Shown here one piece after another: positions 36,801-51,300 of a stretch of DNA of 64,000 nucleotides. The stretch comes from Notamacropus eugenii. Taxonomy: Eukaryota > Chordata > Mammalia > Diprotodontia > Macropodidae. A program made the position numbers and the translations under genes. Location: NCBI RefSeq assembly GCF_028372415.1, contig NC_092875.1, forward strand, positions 229,251,136 through 229,315,135, read 5' to 3'. The notes under the pieces are model-generated. The model made no database searches. It had not been told where the DNA came from and worked only from the letters and a program-made list of their open reading frames with translations. Each line of letters begins with the position of its first letter. Positions within the stretch are counted from its first letter, which is position 1.

Positions 36801-39294
36801 ATATACCACAATGTGAAAAATTATATTTAAAAAAATTTTTCCACAACTTCTGAACACAGAAAACAGTGCCAAGAATACACTGAATGCCTCCAGGAAAAAT
36901 ATCCTATGCTGCCAACTCCAAGTTACTCAGTGGCAATATTTCACAATTTCAATGACAAGAAATTCTGCAAGTGACCAGGAAAAATACCTTTAAATACAGA
37001 GGAAATGAAATTTGAATAGCACAAGATTATTATGCATCTAGCAGAAACTACAGGAGGGAATAGAATAATATGTCCCAAAGAGTAAAGTTCAAGATGCAAT
37101 TCAAGGAAACATACCCTGCAAGACCAATCATAACCAGTAATGAAAAAGAGGTAAATTCAACACAGAAAGGTATCTGAAATATTTGTAGAAAGAAAATAAA
37201 AAATGAACAAAATTGTTTTTCCTCTAACATCACAAACAATAGAAATACAAGAAAAGTAAACAAACAGAGCAACCAAAGACCACATAATTAAAAAAATAGA
37301 GAGTTCTTTCTTAAATTATACAAAGAAACAAAGAATAAAAATGGAAGCCAAAGAAGAGATAAAAAAGGGTCTAAAATATCATGGAGTAAACCTCACATAC
37401 AAGTGACTGAATTATGGTGAGATTAAACTGCAAAATGAGAGGGTGCATAAAAGAGGACAAAGGAATAAGAAGATATCAGAAAATACATGATGTACTCTAA
37501 GCAAGTCAAAGTTTAACAATGAAGGGAAAATAACTTTTTGTACCTTCTCAAGGAAAAAAAATTCTATGGGAGAAGAAGAAAAGAAGCAAAGGCAAGGACT
37601 GGAAAAGGGGATGAGAAAAGGGGAAATCTTGTTGTAGTAGTGGGAATGTGTCCCACTGAAGAAATGACCACATTGAGGAAAAGAAAATTTTATAATGATG
37701 AATTACAATGAATATAATATACAGAGATTTAGTGCTTTGAAGGACCACTCACCCTGTTTCAAGAAAAGGACTTAGAGCTCTTAGAAGCAAATTACACCAA
37801 GAAAAGTGAAAAGGCATGGATCCACGAAGATTTCATGGCAAGTGAGAAAAATGACCATGTAGAAGGGCAAACGGCAGTAATGAACAGTTAGGAACATAGT
37901 AAAATTCCTTCCATGGATCAATACTTCTTTTCTCTAATAACCTGGCGGCATTAGTATTTCAAAGAGTGAGGTACAACAGAAAAAGATGACAAAGGGGCAA
38001 GACTTACAAGGCAGCATAACATAAATTATATAGAAGAGACAACTCAAAATAGGTACCTTATAAGGTTTAATTTCATAAAGAATACAGGTGCTAAAGAAGG
38101 AATAAATAAATGTAAACTCCATGAATCAAAGAATAAAAGTCTAGAATAGATGGAAAGGTAAGAGAAGTAATGAAAACAAGAAATACTTTTTAGAAAAAGG
38201 AACAGATAATTAAAATTTAAAACTGAGTGGAATAGGTTTAGTGAAGACTTCTCAGATTGTAATTCTTCTCCCAGGGGTGAGGTAAGACTGAGAGGCTCAA
38301 GGTTACTATATTTTTAGAACAGAATAATTCCATATAAGGATATAAAACTGTGTAGTACATTAGGGTCTCAATGATTGGATAAAGTTTACCTAATTCTTCA
38401 ATGTCTTCATTTCAAAAGGGATTAGTTAGATTTCATGTCTAGAATGTAAGATCATATTCTCAGGTAATGACAATAAAGGTCAGTGGCAGGGGAGGGACTT
38501 GCGCTTAGGGTCTATATAAATCACTGCCTTTTCTTTGTCTTCGGCTTTCCTACTCCAGGTTAACTGGTATAGGATTTTCCTGCTTCTCGAGAATCGAATA
38601 AATAAACTTTCTGTCATCACTGTGAGAGGCCTCTGAGTAATTGATTTAAGTAGGGATCCGAGCCATCCCACACAAAACTAACAATCCATATAAGTTGAAG
38701 AGGAGAAGGGAGATTTTTTGAGCAGAACTCCAACACTACAAAAAGGGCGTTTAAAAAGAGAGGAGGACTTAAGAGCAAAGAAAGAAAAATTAGCTTCCAC
38801 TGACTTATTTCTTCCTGTGAGATGGAGACACACGAGTTCTTACTATTTGCTCTCACATTGCTTCCTAAGGTCACGCTGGAGTTACCACTTGCCTTATTTC
38901 TATGTCCCTACACTGACCTTCTAATATAACCAAAGGACTCCTGGGCTTTGCCACCCATCACAATGAAATACTCTTAGGATTTCTGGTCTATCTGCCCTGC
39001 AACTGACCTTTGTTTTATCTATCTCAATTAGAATGTGTGAGCCTCCTTCAAGGACAGCACTGTCTCCCTTTTTCTGTCTTTTCAGCACCTGACAAGCAAT
39101 GTTTGGTACATTTGATACTTTTTTATTCATTTATCCACAAAAGAGGTAGAATCATATAAATTCTGCTATCCATAGCCATTAACTGCATTTCTTGTCAATA
39201 AAATAATGAAGAGATACTTTGGTCAAGTTAATAGTGTAGGAACTACTATGGATTATAAGGACATACCATCTGAACCTTAAATATTTAAGAAGAA

Positions 39295-39330
<36 letters not shown>

Positions 39331-42300
39331 AAAAGTCTTACATACTCTGGGTCAATAACTCCATGCTGTGGTGTCACTGTAAGACAATGGGCGGGCCAAG
39401 AGAGTTCAAATTTCAGCAACCTAACAGAATTATTTAAAATATGCAAATGTCCAGTTTTTGTCATGCTACCTGGTGTATAAAACACAAAGGAAATAGTAAG
39501 TATTTAATTTGAGCATTTTTTATTTTTAAAACTCAGTGCTTATAAAATGTAACTGTACAATTACATTAACAAAAGAAATGTTATTTTATCCCATTTGTTG
39601 TTGAGAAGGCTGCTCTGATATGGCCAACTCAAACGGCCACATCCAAGTGCATATTTTTACTTCCCCAGGAACAAAATATGGCAACAGCAAATTAAAAATA
39701 AAGGGCAGTGGTAATAAGAAGTGTGAAGATTCTCATGCTGTATTACTTCCTCTAGAATGTGGCACAGCTAAATATTTCACTGGCCTAAACTGTTGTTATT
39801 TACAACATACATGGAGGTTTCATATCCAAAGGGTGTTAAAGGCAAATATGACATATACCACCAGTGTCTGAACAGCTGAAGAATGGTTACTAGAAAGGTG
39901 AGAATCTGTAGAGAGTCTGAAGAGTTAGGAGGGTTTGAAAATTACAATCCACAGTGTTATTCCATCAAACAAATGAACAGAAAGGAATGCTATGACTAAA
40001 ATCTAAGAAAGAAATCTGTTGAGGAGCTCAGTAAGCTCTTAAAAACAAACACCCAGTATAACACCCAGTTAAAATGAGTATATACATGCAGAGTAAAATG
40101 AACCAAAGGAGAAGATATGACTTGATATATCTACTCACAAACAGAAGGAGCTTTCAGAATTAAGTGCTCTGGTTGAACAGTCCATATTTGTTGAGAAATT
40201 AATGTATTTTGACCTGGTTGGGCAGTAGCTTGTGAAGGAAGAGGAGGACCTTGAGGTCCTTTAACTGGAAGAACATCCAAAGAAACATTGTTGATATGTC
40301 TCTCAGAATTTCTGGATTCACTTTAGGATTTAAGAATCCCAAAGGAGGGGGAAAAAAATGGAAAAATGAGAAAAAAATGCATTAGCTGACATGCTGTACA
40401 AAAAACCCCTTTAATATCATGGTGAAAATTCACATTTCTAACAATTCACAATTACACCATTTCATAATACAGACAGTATGCTTCATAGGTCAAAGTCCAT
40501 AATAAACACTTTGACTTAACACTTATCCTATAATGAAAAGAAATTCCTTTTTGGTCTCAACTTTTAGGAGGAGACACAGTCCTTATTCCAAGATAATTAA
40601 TGACTACAATACACACTGTTCTCTCTGTTAAGAAATGGCAACCTAAGTTCTGAAAATTCCAAATGAAAATCCCATCAGGCTAATTTGCTTAACTTTTTCC
40701 ACTTTTAAAGGGAAGATGAGATACTAAGTTAATTTAAAGATTAGTTCAAAAGTAACAACATTAACATTATTAGAATATAAAACACAATATTAGAAATAAT
40801 TAGGTAATATTACGGACTTTAAGGATTCATTTTATACTTTTAAAATTCTAATAATTGACAATTTGAGTAATTCATACATTGTGATCCTTCAAGATCCTAA
40901 ATGAGATACTAGATAAAACGTATGATTTGAAAGATTTTTCAACAAAAATAGAAACAAAATTTACAATGAAACTATAACAAATTTTACTGAATTCAGGCTA
41001 TCCCATTCACCTAGTAGTCCACTGAAGTATATATGTGTAACTATACTTTTCATAATGTAATTTTAGTCAGGTAATTGCTATTTAAAATAATAAGGCCATT
41101 ATTAGAAGTTTGTCAATATTTTTCTTGAGTTTTGATTTTTATTGTGGCAATATTATTGTACTGATATTTTTATTTATTAAGTTTGTTTTCATTGTAGCAA
41201 TATTTCTGGTAATGGAATTTAGTTGGGTAAGAGAAATTATACTGCATTTAGTCTTCTGTTTTAAAAAAAATTACTCAACAAGTTTATACTGACCTGAATT
41301 GGAAGATTAATAAATAGTTATGTGAATTCTACACTCCTCTCACCTAACTGAATCCTGCTTTTAGTAGTTAAGTCTAAATTAAAATCATAGTCCCTAATAT
41401 ATAGTTCCTAACTAATAAAAGTATCCATCATTAGTACTTTCTACTAACAGAACAGAGTAAGAATTATTAGTAAAAATAATATTAGTAAGTATAAGTGCTT
41501 TACAGGTTATAAAACATTACACACACAAAACTGTGAGGCAAATAGTATTAAGTATTTATCCCCATTTGAACAATTAGAGCCTGGACAGTAAACTGAACAA
41601 AATAATTTCAAATGTGTAGTGGAGGTATTCTATCAACACAAAAACAAAAAAACAAAAACCAACTCTTCATGCCTAATTAAGAATTATGCTAACTGCAATG
41701 GTTAAGAAATTTAGTACCTGAAAGTAATCCTGGGGAGGAGGACCACGGGAATTAATACAACTCTTACTGAGGCTCTATGCTGGGAAACAGTATGGTAACT
41801 TGATAAAAAGAATAGATTGTCAAAGAATAGATTGTCAAGAAGCTCAGGTACTTGGAAATGAATTCATTCCTTCCAATGCACAGTGGAAAAGACAAAACTA
41901 TTTTTTTCAGTTCTTGTGCTTGCTTGCAAAGGCAAACCAGAAATCTTTTTTAAAAGAATCCTGCCCCAATTTCACACTTATATAGCACAGATGTGACTAC
42001 TGTCAAGACAGATTATGAAAGATGAGTCAAAAAACTATTAGAACTGAGGGGAAATTAATGGAAATCTCAATCTAACTAGGCCAACTGGAAACCAAAAGAA
42101 ACATTCAAATATGCAAAGGCAATATGTATATGGGGAAGGCGCAAGAGTTCAGGAAGAAAAAAGTAATAGGTTGGGTTTCTTGGAGGGGAGGAGATTAGAG
42201 AAGGGGAAAAAAGTTCTCTAGCTTTTATATAGGGTTCGGGCCCTGGGGTCCAAGATTCACACAGTAATAAACATTCAGTGTTAAATCTCAATCTTCCGGG

Positions 42301-45300
42301 GCTTATGCTGTGCCTTCAAGAATCCAAGATCAACTCACCACAGTAAGGCACCAGAGAACGACTTCAACTGAATAATAAGTAAAAACTACAGACATTGTGA
42401 CTGAACGACATCAGAAAACTATTATATAGCTACCATAATTTTCTCACACTATCAAGGTCTAGAGAGGATCTTAAAGATAATGTAATGTAAACTCTACCTT
42501 TTACAGATGAGGAAACTTGAAGGCCAAAAGAGGTTAAATAGATTTAAACCCACTTCCTCCAAGATTAAATCAAGAGTTTTTGCCATTTCTATTTAAATGA
42601 AATAAATCTGAAACATGAAAGAAATAAAAATAATAAAATGGCATTCCCTTCTATCCGCAACCAACATACAATGGAGCTACATCTTATATCAAGAATTATG
42701 CTCTGTATTGGCGGCACATCATATGTTGTCAAAATTATAATACAAAGAAAAATTAAGCAAAACCTAAAATGAACATAAAGTCTCCGTATTCTTAGAAAAT
42801 GGTGGACTTGGGGGGAGGGGAAGTAGCGGGAGGGGTGGAGCCAAGATGGTGCAGTAACAGCACGGACTTTCTAGATAAATACCTGTAAAAAATGGCTCTA
42901 AACAAATTCTGAAGCTGCAGAATCCACACAATGACAGAGTGAAGCAAAATCTCCAGCCCAAGACAGCCTGGAAGTTTGCCAGGAAGTTATCTATCATGCC
43001 ACACTGGGAGCAATGTGGGCTACAAGTACACAGAGGGCACTTGAGCAGGCCTTTGGGGGACTGACTCTCTTGCACCTGTAGCAGTTTCCAGACTTCCTGA
43101 CCCCAAAATGCTGAGGATAAATTGGGGGGTCAGTGGAAAAAGCCTGTGGGAACAGTGCAGGAGAGTGGAGTAGTCCATCCCCAGATCCAGCGCGTCAGAG
43201 GGTGGAAGGGGCGGAGAAACCCAAGGCAGCCACAGCAGTAGCAAGGGCAGCTACAGCCACCATTTCTGGAGCTCTAAACCCACAGATTGTAGGGCGATGG
43301 AGGGGCTGATTATACCTCTCATCCCCACTGGAAGCAGAGAACCACCTTGACAAAGAGCTCAAAAGTCAAGTAAATGGCTGGGGAAATGAGCAAAAACTGG
43401 AAAAAGAATCAGACTATAGAATCTTACTTTGGTGACAAGAAAGACCAAAGCATGCAAACAGAAGGAAACAAAATCAAAGTTCCTCCATCCTAAACCTCCA
43501 AGAAAAATATGAATTGGTCTCAGGCTGGGAAGAGCTCAAAAAGGATTTTGAAAATCAAGCAAGAGAAGCAGAACAAAAACTGGGAAGAGAAATGAGAGTG
43601 ATGCAAGAAAATCATGCAAAATGAGTCAACTGTTTGCTAAAGGAGACCCAAAAAAATGATGAAGAAAATAACACTTTAAAAAATGGCAAAAGAGATCCAA
43701 AAAGTCAATGAGGAGAGGAATGCCCTAAAAAGCAGAACTGCCAGATGGAAAAGGAGATCCAAAAGCTCACTGAAGAAAATAATTCCTTAAAGATTAGAAT
43801 GGAGCAGATGGAAGCTAATGACTTTACGAAAAATCAATAAATTATAAAACAAAACCAAAGGAATGAAAAAATAGCAAACAATGTGAAATATCTCATTGGA
43901 AAAACAATTGACCTGGAAAATAGATCCAGGAGAGACAATTTAAAAATTATGGGACTACCTGAAAGACATGATCAAAAAAAGAGCCCAGACATCATCTTTC
44001 ATGAAATTATCAAGGAAAACTGCCCTGATATTCTAAAACCAGAGGGTAAAATAAATATTGAAAGAATTCACCGATCACTTCCTGAAAGAGATCTGAAAAG
44101 AAAAACTCCTGGGAATATTGTAGCCAAATTCCAAAGTTTCCAGGTCAAGGAGAAAATATTGCAAGAGGCCAGAAAGAAACAATTTTAGTATTGCGGAAAT
44201 ACAATCAAGATAACATAAGATCACATTAAGGGACTGAAGGACTTGGAATAAGATATTCCAAAAGTCAAAGAAACTAGGATTAAAACCAAGAATATCCAGC
44301 AAAACTGAGTATAATACTTCAGGGGGAAAAATGGCCATTCAATGAAATAGAGGACTTTCAAGCATTCTTAATGAAAGACCAGAGCTGAATAGAAAATTTG
44401 ACTTTCAAACACAAGAATCAAGAGAAGCATGAAAAGGTGAACAGGAAAGAGAAACCATAAACAACTTACCAAAGTTGAATTGTTTACATTCCTACATGGA
44501 AAGATAATATTTGTAACTCTTGAGACTTTTCTCAGTATTTGGGCAGTTGGAGGGATTATATACATATAGACAGAGGGCATAAGGTAAATTGAATAGGAAG
44601 GGATGATATCTAAAAAAATAAAATTAAGGGATGAGAGAGGAATATATTGGAAGGAGAAAGGGAGAAATGGAATGGGGCAAATTAGCTCTCATAAAAGTGG
44701 CAAGATAAAACTTTTTCAATGGAGGAGAAAAGGGGGGAGGTGAAAGGGAAAAAGTGAAGTTTAGTCTCATCACGTTTGGCTTAAGGAAGGAATAACATGC
44801 ACACTCAATTTGGTATGAAAAATCTATCTTACACTACAGGAAAGTAGGGGAGAAGGGGATAAGTGGGATGTGTGGGGGGATGATAGAAGGGAGGGCAAAT
44901 GGGAGGGGGGGTAATTAGAATTAAACACTTCTGGGGAGGGACAAGGTCAAAGGAGAGAATAGAATAAATGGGAGGCAGGACAGGATGGAGGGAAATATAG
45001 TTAGTCTCTCACGTTATGACTTTTATGGAACTCATTTGCATAACTACACATATATAACTATATTGAATTGTTTGCCTTCTCAATGGGGATGGGTGGAGGG
45101 AGAGAAGTTGGAACTCAAAGTTTTAAAAAGAATGCTAAAAACTGCTTTTACATGCACCTGGGAAATAAGAAATACAGGTAATGGGGTATAGAAATCTATC
45201 TTATCCTAAAAGAAAACAGAAGAGATGGGGATAAGGGAAGGGAGGGGTGTGCTAGAAGGGACGGCAGATTAGGGGAAGGAGTAATCAGAATGCACATAGG

Positions 45301-48300
45301 TATCTTGGGGTGGGGGAGGGGAGAGATGGGGAAAAAATCTGGAGCTCAGAATCTTGTGGAAATGAATGTTGAACACTAGAAATAAATTAATTAAAAAAAA
45401 GAAAATGGTGGGTTTTTCTTTGTGCAATAGAATTCTAACTGTGAACTAATGAGGTGCTGTCATTCCTCTACCTGGCACTCTACTGTTGCCCTGCTGTCCT
45501 TCCTTCATGTGATAGAAAGTGAAGCAAAGGTATGGATTCTTCCCCTTCTCTTGCAACTATAACTTTATACAATACTATTTACATACACTTCTCTCTATTA
45601 TTTACTGAAGGCATACAGTTAACTTTTCATAACTTAAATACACATAAGACACAACTCTCCACTGTGTATCACAGTTAACAAAATCTAATCAGCTCTACAA
45701 AACTGAACTACTTTTCATCATCAGAAAGTAGATCATTGACCCATTCAATTACAGTCTTTTGAAAACTCCCAAGTACAAAGTAAATATTACACAAACTCAT
45801 TGTCTGATAAAGATATTTTTAAATTCAGTTACAGAATTTATACTCATTACCTTTTAGAGGCTAAATTGTGTTGTAAACAATTCTGAAGAGAACCAAGACT
45901 AGAACTTGAATCAGCAAAGTCACCAATTACAGAAAGAATAATTTTACGCATGTTTCCATAAAAGAACTGGACATCATTTGGCCGTTCAGGAAGATCATAC
46001 ACTAAAACAGAGAAAGATGTTGTGATGTATACAAATCTTCACACAAGCGCAATACAAGAAGCAGATATTTACAATTTGCCTAGAAGCTATTTATTGTATT
46101 GCCAGAGTTATTTTCTTAGTTTGGGGATCATTATTAGATGACCAATAATACTGATTAGCTATAACTACCGAATACCTTTGGGACAGGTATGAGGACAAAT
46201 CTACAGAACCAAGGAAAGGTATTCAAATAACCCCCAGCAATTATAAATCTGATAATGTAGCAAATCTAGATCATTATACATCAGGCAAAGAAAATCATGG
46301 CTCACAATTAGCCCACTGCAGTCCACGTAAATCAAGAATTTCTGTCTTCTTCCCAGGTTCTGCCCCCCAAAATAAGATAATTTGTGCATTTTAGGGAAAA
46401 GCAATTCATAACAGGTACACTCTTTCTAGTTTGTTTAGTTCCCTGAAGGACTGAATATAAACTACCTATATGGACAGAACAATATTAAGATTGTAAAACA
46501 TGCTGCAAACACAGCTTCAAGCTTGATAATCTGATTATATAAGACACTTCATTAAAAGCTTTATCAAAATCTAGGGAAACTCCACTAAATATCCTACTTA
46601 TCTACTAGCTGTTTGGTAAAACTGACTAAAAAGAAAATGAAGTTATTCTAGTTTGAGGAAACAAAACTATGCTGGCTCTTTGTAATAATGGCTTCCCTAT
46701 TTAGATGTTTGCAAACCATTACCTTAATGATTCATTCTAGGTTTTTCCCAGGAATCAAAGTCAAGTTCACTGACCTCCATTTTCCATACTCTAAACTCTT
46801 TCCTTTTTTAAAAATTGGGGCATTTGTCCTTCTTTCTTGTTTTACACACTCTTTCAGATACTGGCTCAGGAATCATTGCTTTCTACTGTCTTGAAGACCT
46901 TGAACTATCAATTACCTTGCCTTATTCCAGTATCTTCAATTTCCCTCTCCTTTTCCTTTGCCTACCAACATCTCTGCTTATCTGGTCTATAAACAAAAGT
47001 GCCATCTACCATCACAAATTCTACTGAAATTTTTCATTTCTCACATAGCCATTATTCAAGATCTTCCCTGGACATCTCTCAGAGACTGTCAGAGTATACT
47101 GTACAAACAAAGTGCTTAAAAAGTGATTTGAATTTACTTAATCTATCCCCACCAAATAATTTTCATCTTCATTCATATTTCATCACCTCAAAAACTATCC
47201 AATCTCTACTCTTCCAAAACATCACAAATACTACTGCCAATTTAGTCTTCCTAATTCACCACTTGATTATGTAATTCCACATCCTAAAAACTTTCAAATG
47301 CACTACCCACAAGGTAGTGTCCAAATTTTTTAACTAGATTATAAAGACTCAAATTTAAAATTCTGTGGATTTAATTATTAATGGATTACCTTCCAAAAGC
47401 ATCTTTGCCTTATAGCTGCCTTAACAGTGGTCAGTGAACAAATATTAAACTCTTACAATTTGCCAATTTAAGTGCTAGAGATACAAAAAGAGACAAAAAC
47501 AGTCCCCTTCCCTCAAAGAGTTCATGGCCTAATACAGGAGACAATACACAAACAAATAGGTATACAAAGATATGTACCAAAAAATGTAAGCTCAGAGGGA
47601 AAAGTATCAGCAGCAGGAGAGACTGGGAGAGACTTACAGAAAGTGGGGTTTTAGCTAAGTCCTGAAGGAAATCAAGGAAGATAAAAGGAAGAAATTACAG
47701 GGAGAGAATTTCAGGTATAGGAAGGCAATTAAAGCAAAGGTATAGAGATGGGAGATATAGTGTGTTACGAGGGAAAGCAAGAACGCTGGTGTAGCTGCTG
47801 GGAGGTAAACAGAGTGAAAGAACCCTGGAAAAGTAGGAAGTTGGCAGGTTATAAATAGCTCTAAGTGCCTGATGACTGAAGGGAAAAGACCTGAGTTTGT
47901 GTTATGCCTATGCCACTATCTATCTAAGCATGTCTCGGGAAGTCATCATCTTACCTTGCTGAGCCTCAATTTTACCTGTAAACTGCAGGTTTGAGCTAAA
48001 TGGACTCTCCAAGCCCTAATGAATTAAAAGTCAGGTAATTGGGATTTTTCTGCTGCCATTGCAGACAGTATGGGCTCTGCCAAAGGATAATCCTAAAAGT
48101 CAATGGAATTTCGGTAAGAATGACAGAAAGGCTTTGGAATAAGAATGATTTAAGTCTAAATTTCTTGGCTGGTGAATGTTACCCTTTTCTTCACTTCTGC
48201 AAACAATAAAGTATACATGGGGGCAGGTGTAAATCACAAATTTGAGCAAATGTACACCATGCAAATCAAATACAGCAAATCTACAAAATTTTTTTTAAAA

Positions 48301-51300
48301 ATACTAACTTTAGATACAGTTAAAAATAGCAAACAAGATTTGTCTTAAACTTTTATGGTGCTTTGGGGTTTTTTTGGTTTGGTTTTTAACAAAGAAAAGT
48401 GTCTACCTTCAGTTATTAGCTGCTCATCTTGAAATGCTTCATCAAAACAAATTTTCTTCAGCAAGCTGTGTTCTGGAAGTATTTGTTCTACTATTTCTGG
48501 CTTATGTAACAGAGCTCTGTGAAAAGATTTTACGTAAGGTATGTTTAACATATTCATATCTTGAAATACATTCTTATATTTGCTTGACTGTTCTTTGAAA
48601 GCATTTATGGTCCTCTTTGAGAAAGAAGCACAAACAACAACATTTTTCATGACATTCATAAAAAGAGAGGCAAAGAAAAAAACTTAATTTAAAAGGGTGT
48701 AACGTACTGAAATGAACAGAGTACTAGACAAAGGAATTTCAAAGTTTTGGGTCATGAAGAGGAATGGATAATGCAATAAATATAATGCATAAGGATATAC
48801 ATAAGTCCTAATAGAGGTCAGAAAGAGGAAGTCAGTGAGTCACGTTCACTAAACACCTTGGAAAAGCAAGAAAAGAGAGATAAGGTAGGTAGATGACTAT
48901 ACGAAGAAATACAGTAGGATTAAAAGTAGGAGAGGTCCACTGAGTGATGACAGCAAAAGGAAGACCTGATAATGGTACTGAGGAGCAATAATGTGCCTAC
49001 TATTTCTCTGGGCCCAGTGTATAGGAGAAAACAAGAACACCTAGTACAGAATGAGTAGCCAGGTAAGTAATAGGGTTACTGAAGGAGTCAAGTGTCTATG
49101 GTTGCAAAAAGATGAAATAAGTATGAAAGAAAAAGGTTTAGGGTGAAGGGAAGGATACTAACAATAAAATTGGGGTTGAAGAGGTTATAGTGAAAGGAGA
49201 AGCAAAATATGGGCTTAAAAACTAGGATTAAGTAAATAGAAATGAGTGGGGATGGCACTGGGAGAAAGTGTTTATTCCTTTTTTTTGCCCTCAAATGAAC
49301 TGCTGTACCTAACCATAATGCTGCAATGTTTATGGATTTTTACAAAGATTTGTAAACTTCAAAATGCTATGTAACAGCCTCTTAGATTACTATTTATATC
49401 AAACAAATAAAGCAGATACTAAGGACCAGGCAATTTTAAGGTCCCCCTGCTCAAAAATCCTGACTACATAGTCCATGATTTAAAGATTAATTTGTATAAG
49501 AACTATCTTCTTTTAGGAAAATTTTTTTTGCTAAATGACTAGCAATCCTTATCAAATCCTCAAAAATTTCAAGGGGATGGCTATTTACTATGTGATTATA
49601 ATTTGTTTAGTGATTCTAATTATGACATTAAGAAGCAGTGTGGCATAATTGATAGAAGGCCAGCACTGGAGTCAGGAAGACCTAGATCCAATTCTCACTT
49701 AGCTGTGTTTACCAAAGGTCAGCCACATAACTTCTTGCCTTAATTCTCCAAGAGTGTAAGTTGATTTGTGTTGGTGGAGGGAATTTTCCTAACAAGAGTT
49801 CACCATAACAATGAAATCACAGATCTAGCTTCCTCCCCAAAAAGCGATCCTAATAATGGTAGAATTATTCACACATACCACATGGGCATAATGATACAGG
49901 TCTAGATTATGTTTCCACAGACATCTAAAAAAGTGTAAAACTTCTCTCAATTGGTCAGCCTTCTAAGCTCCTCACTTATTAGGAGTCTAATTGTATAGGA
50001 GGGGCCCTTATATAGCTAACTGCATATAAAAGAACACAGCAGAATAGAAATAATAATAATTAAATAAGTAACAATCTATAGCAGAGATTAGACTTAGGAT
50101 AAAAAATCATATGTATCTTGGTAGCATCATTCTATCAGGGCAAGTAGTAATTGATTTTTGTGATGTTATGAAAAAGAGATCAGTTCTCCTTCTGGATTGG
50201 AGATGTGACTGTAAAGTAGTAAGACTATTTTGTTAACCTGTATCATTTTGTTTAAGCCAGTGAGAGAAGCATCTCATATGTTTAAACAAAAAAAAAAAAA
50301 GCTTTTTATTGGAAAATGTTAAAATTTTTTCACTTATAAAGAATAGTGTGTTTTCTGATGATGCAGGTTAAGTGAGGTATTACTGTCTATGCTATATAAA
50401 TATTGATGAATTTAAAGGAATGATCAACTACTAAAAACCCCAATGTATTATTAGTTTACTGCATATTAGTAGATGAAGGGCAAGTGATTCTGACTCATTA
50501 CCATTGCTGTTTATAACTCTTCAAATTTTCCAGCAATAATGTTGTATAAACTTTTGGAACTCTTCAAAATCATAACAGATTTTAAACAACAACAACAAAA
50601 AAGAAATATCTTCTTTTTAGCTACAACGCCCCTTGGAAGTTAGATTTCATTCACACAATTAAAAATTAAACACTTAATGTTAAATAGATTAAACAACACC
50701 TGATTCTTAGAAAAAAGGATCAAATCAACACACACATGGGCATTCAGGAATGAACAGAGGTAAAAAGGAATCAGTAAAAATTTGGCAGTTTGAGGCTAGG
50801 CTGAGAGAAAACAGAAGAGCATCAAGGGCAAAAGCTGAAGGGGTAGGAAACCTGCAGCCTCAAGGCCACATGTGGCCCTCTAGGTCCTCAAGTGTAGGCC
50901 TTTGACTGAATCCAAACTTCACAGAACTTCTGTGAAAGGGCTGTACTTGAGGATCTAAAAGGCCACATGTAGCCTCAAGGCCAAAGGTTCCCCAACCCTG
51001 GATTAAGTATTTTTATAATGTCTAATATGTGTCCTGCACTGTGCTAGGCACTTAAAAAATATTACTTCATTTGATCCTCCTAACAACCCAGTGAAATAGC
51101 TGCTATTATTACCTCCAATTTACAGTTGAGGAAACAGAAGCAAACAAAGGTTAAAATGACTTGCCCAAGGTCATACATTGAGGGAAAAAGAAAAGGAAAG
51201 ATGAGTTTGCCCCCATGTTCTGTCTTCTCTATCTTGAGTAAGAATAAACAACTTTTACCAACCTTCGATATTGCTGTCTCAATATTTCATCTCCACCAAA

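Noticed and set aside
42764..43244. Minus-strand ORFs of 103 and 74 codons
   Set aside because: Complement of the HAL1 5' UTR. No motif or splice context.
43883..44188. 101-codon ORF as a host gene
   Set aside because: It is the L1-type ORF1 C-terminal half of the HAL1 element, with TSDs around the whole unit.
48345..48659. A 104-codon minus-strand ORF as a separate small gene
   Set aside because: Its centre is CEP192 exon K. The flanks are intron read-through, and only the possible extended exon is kept as a finding.
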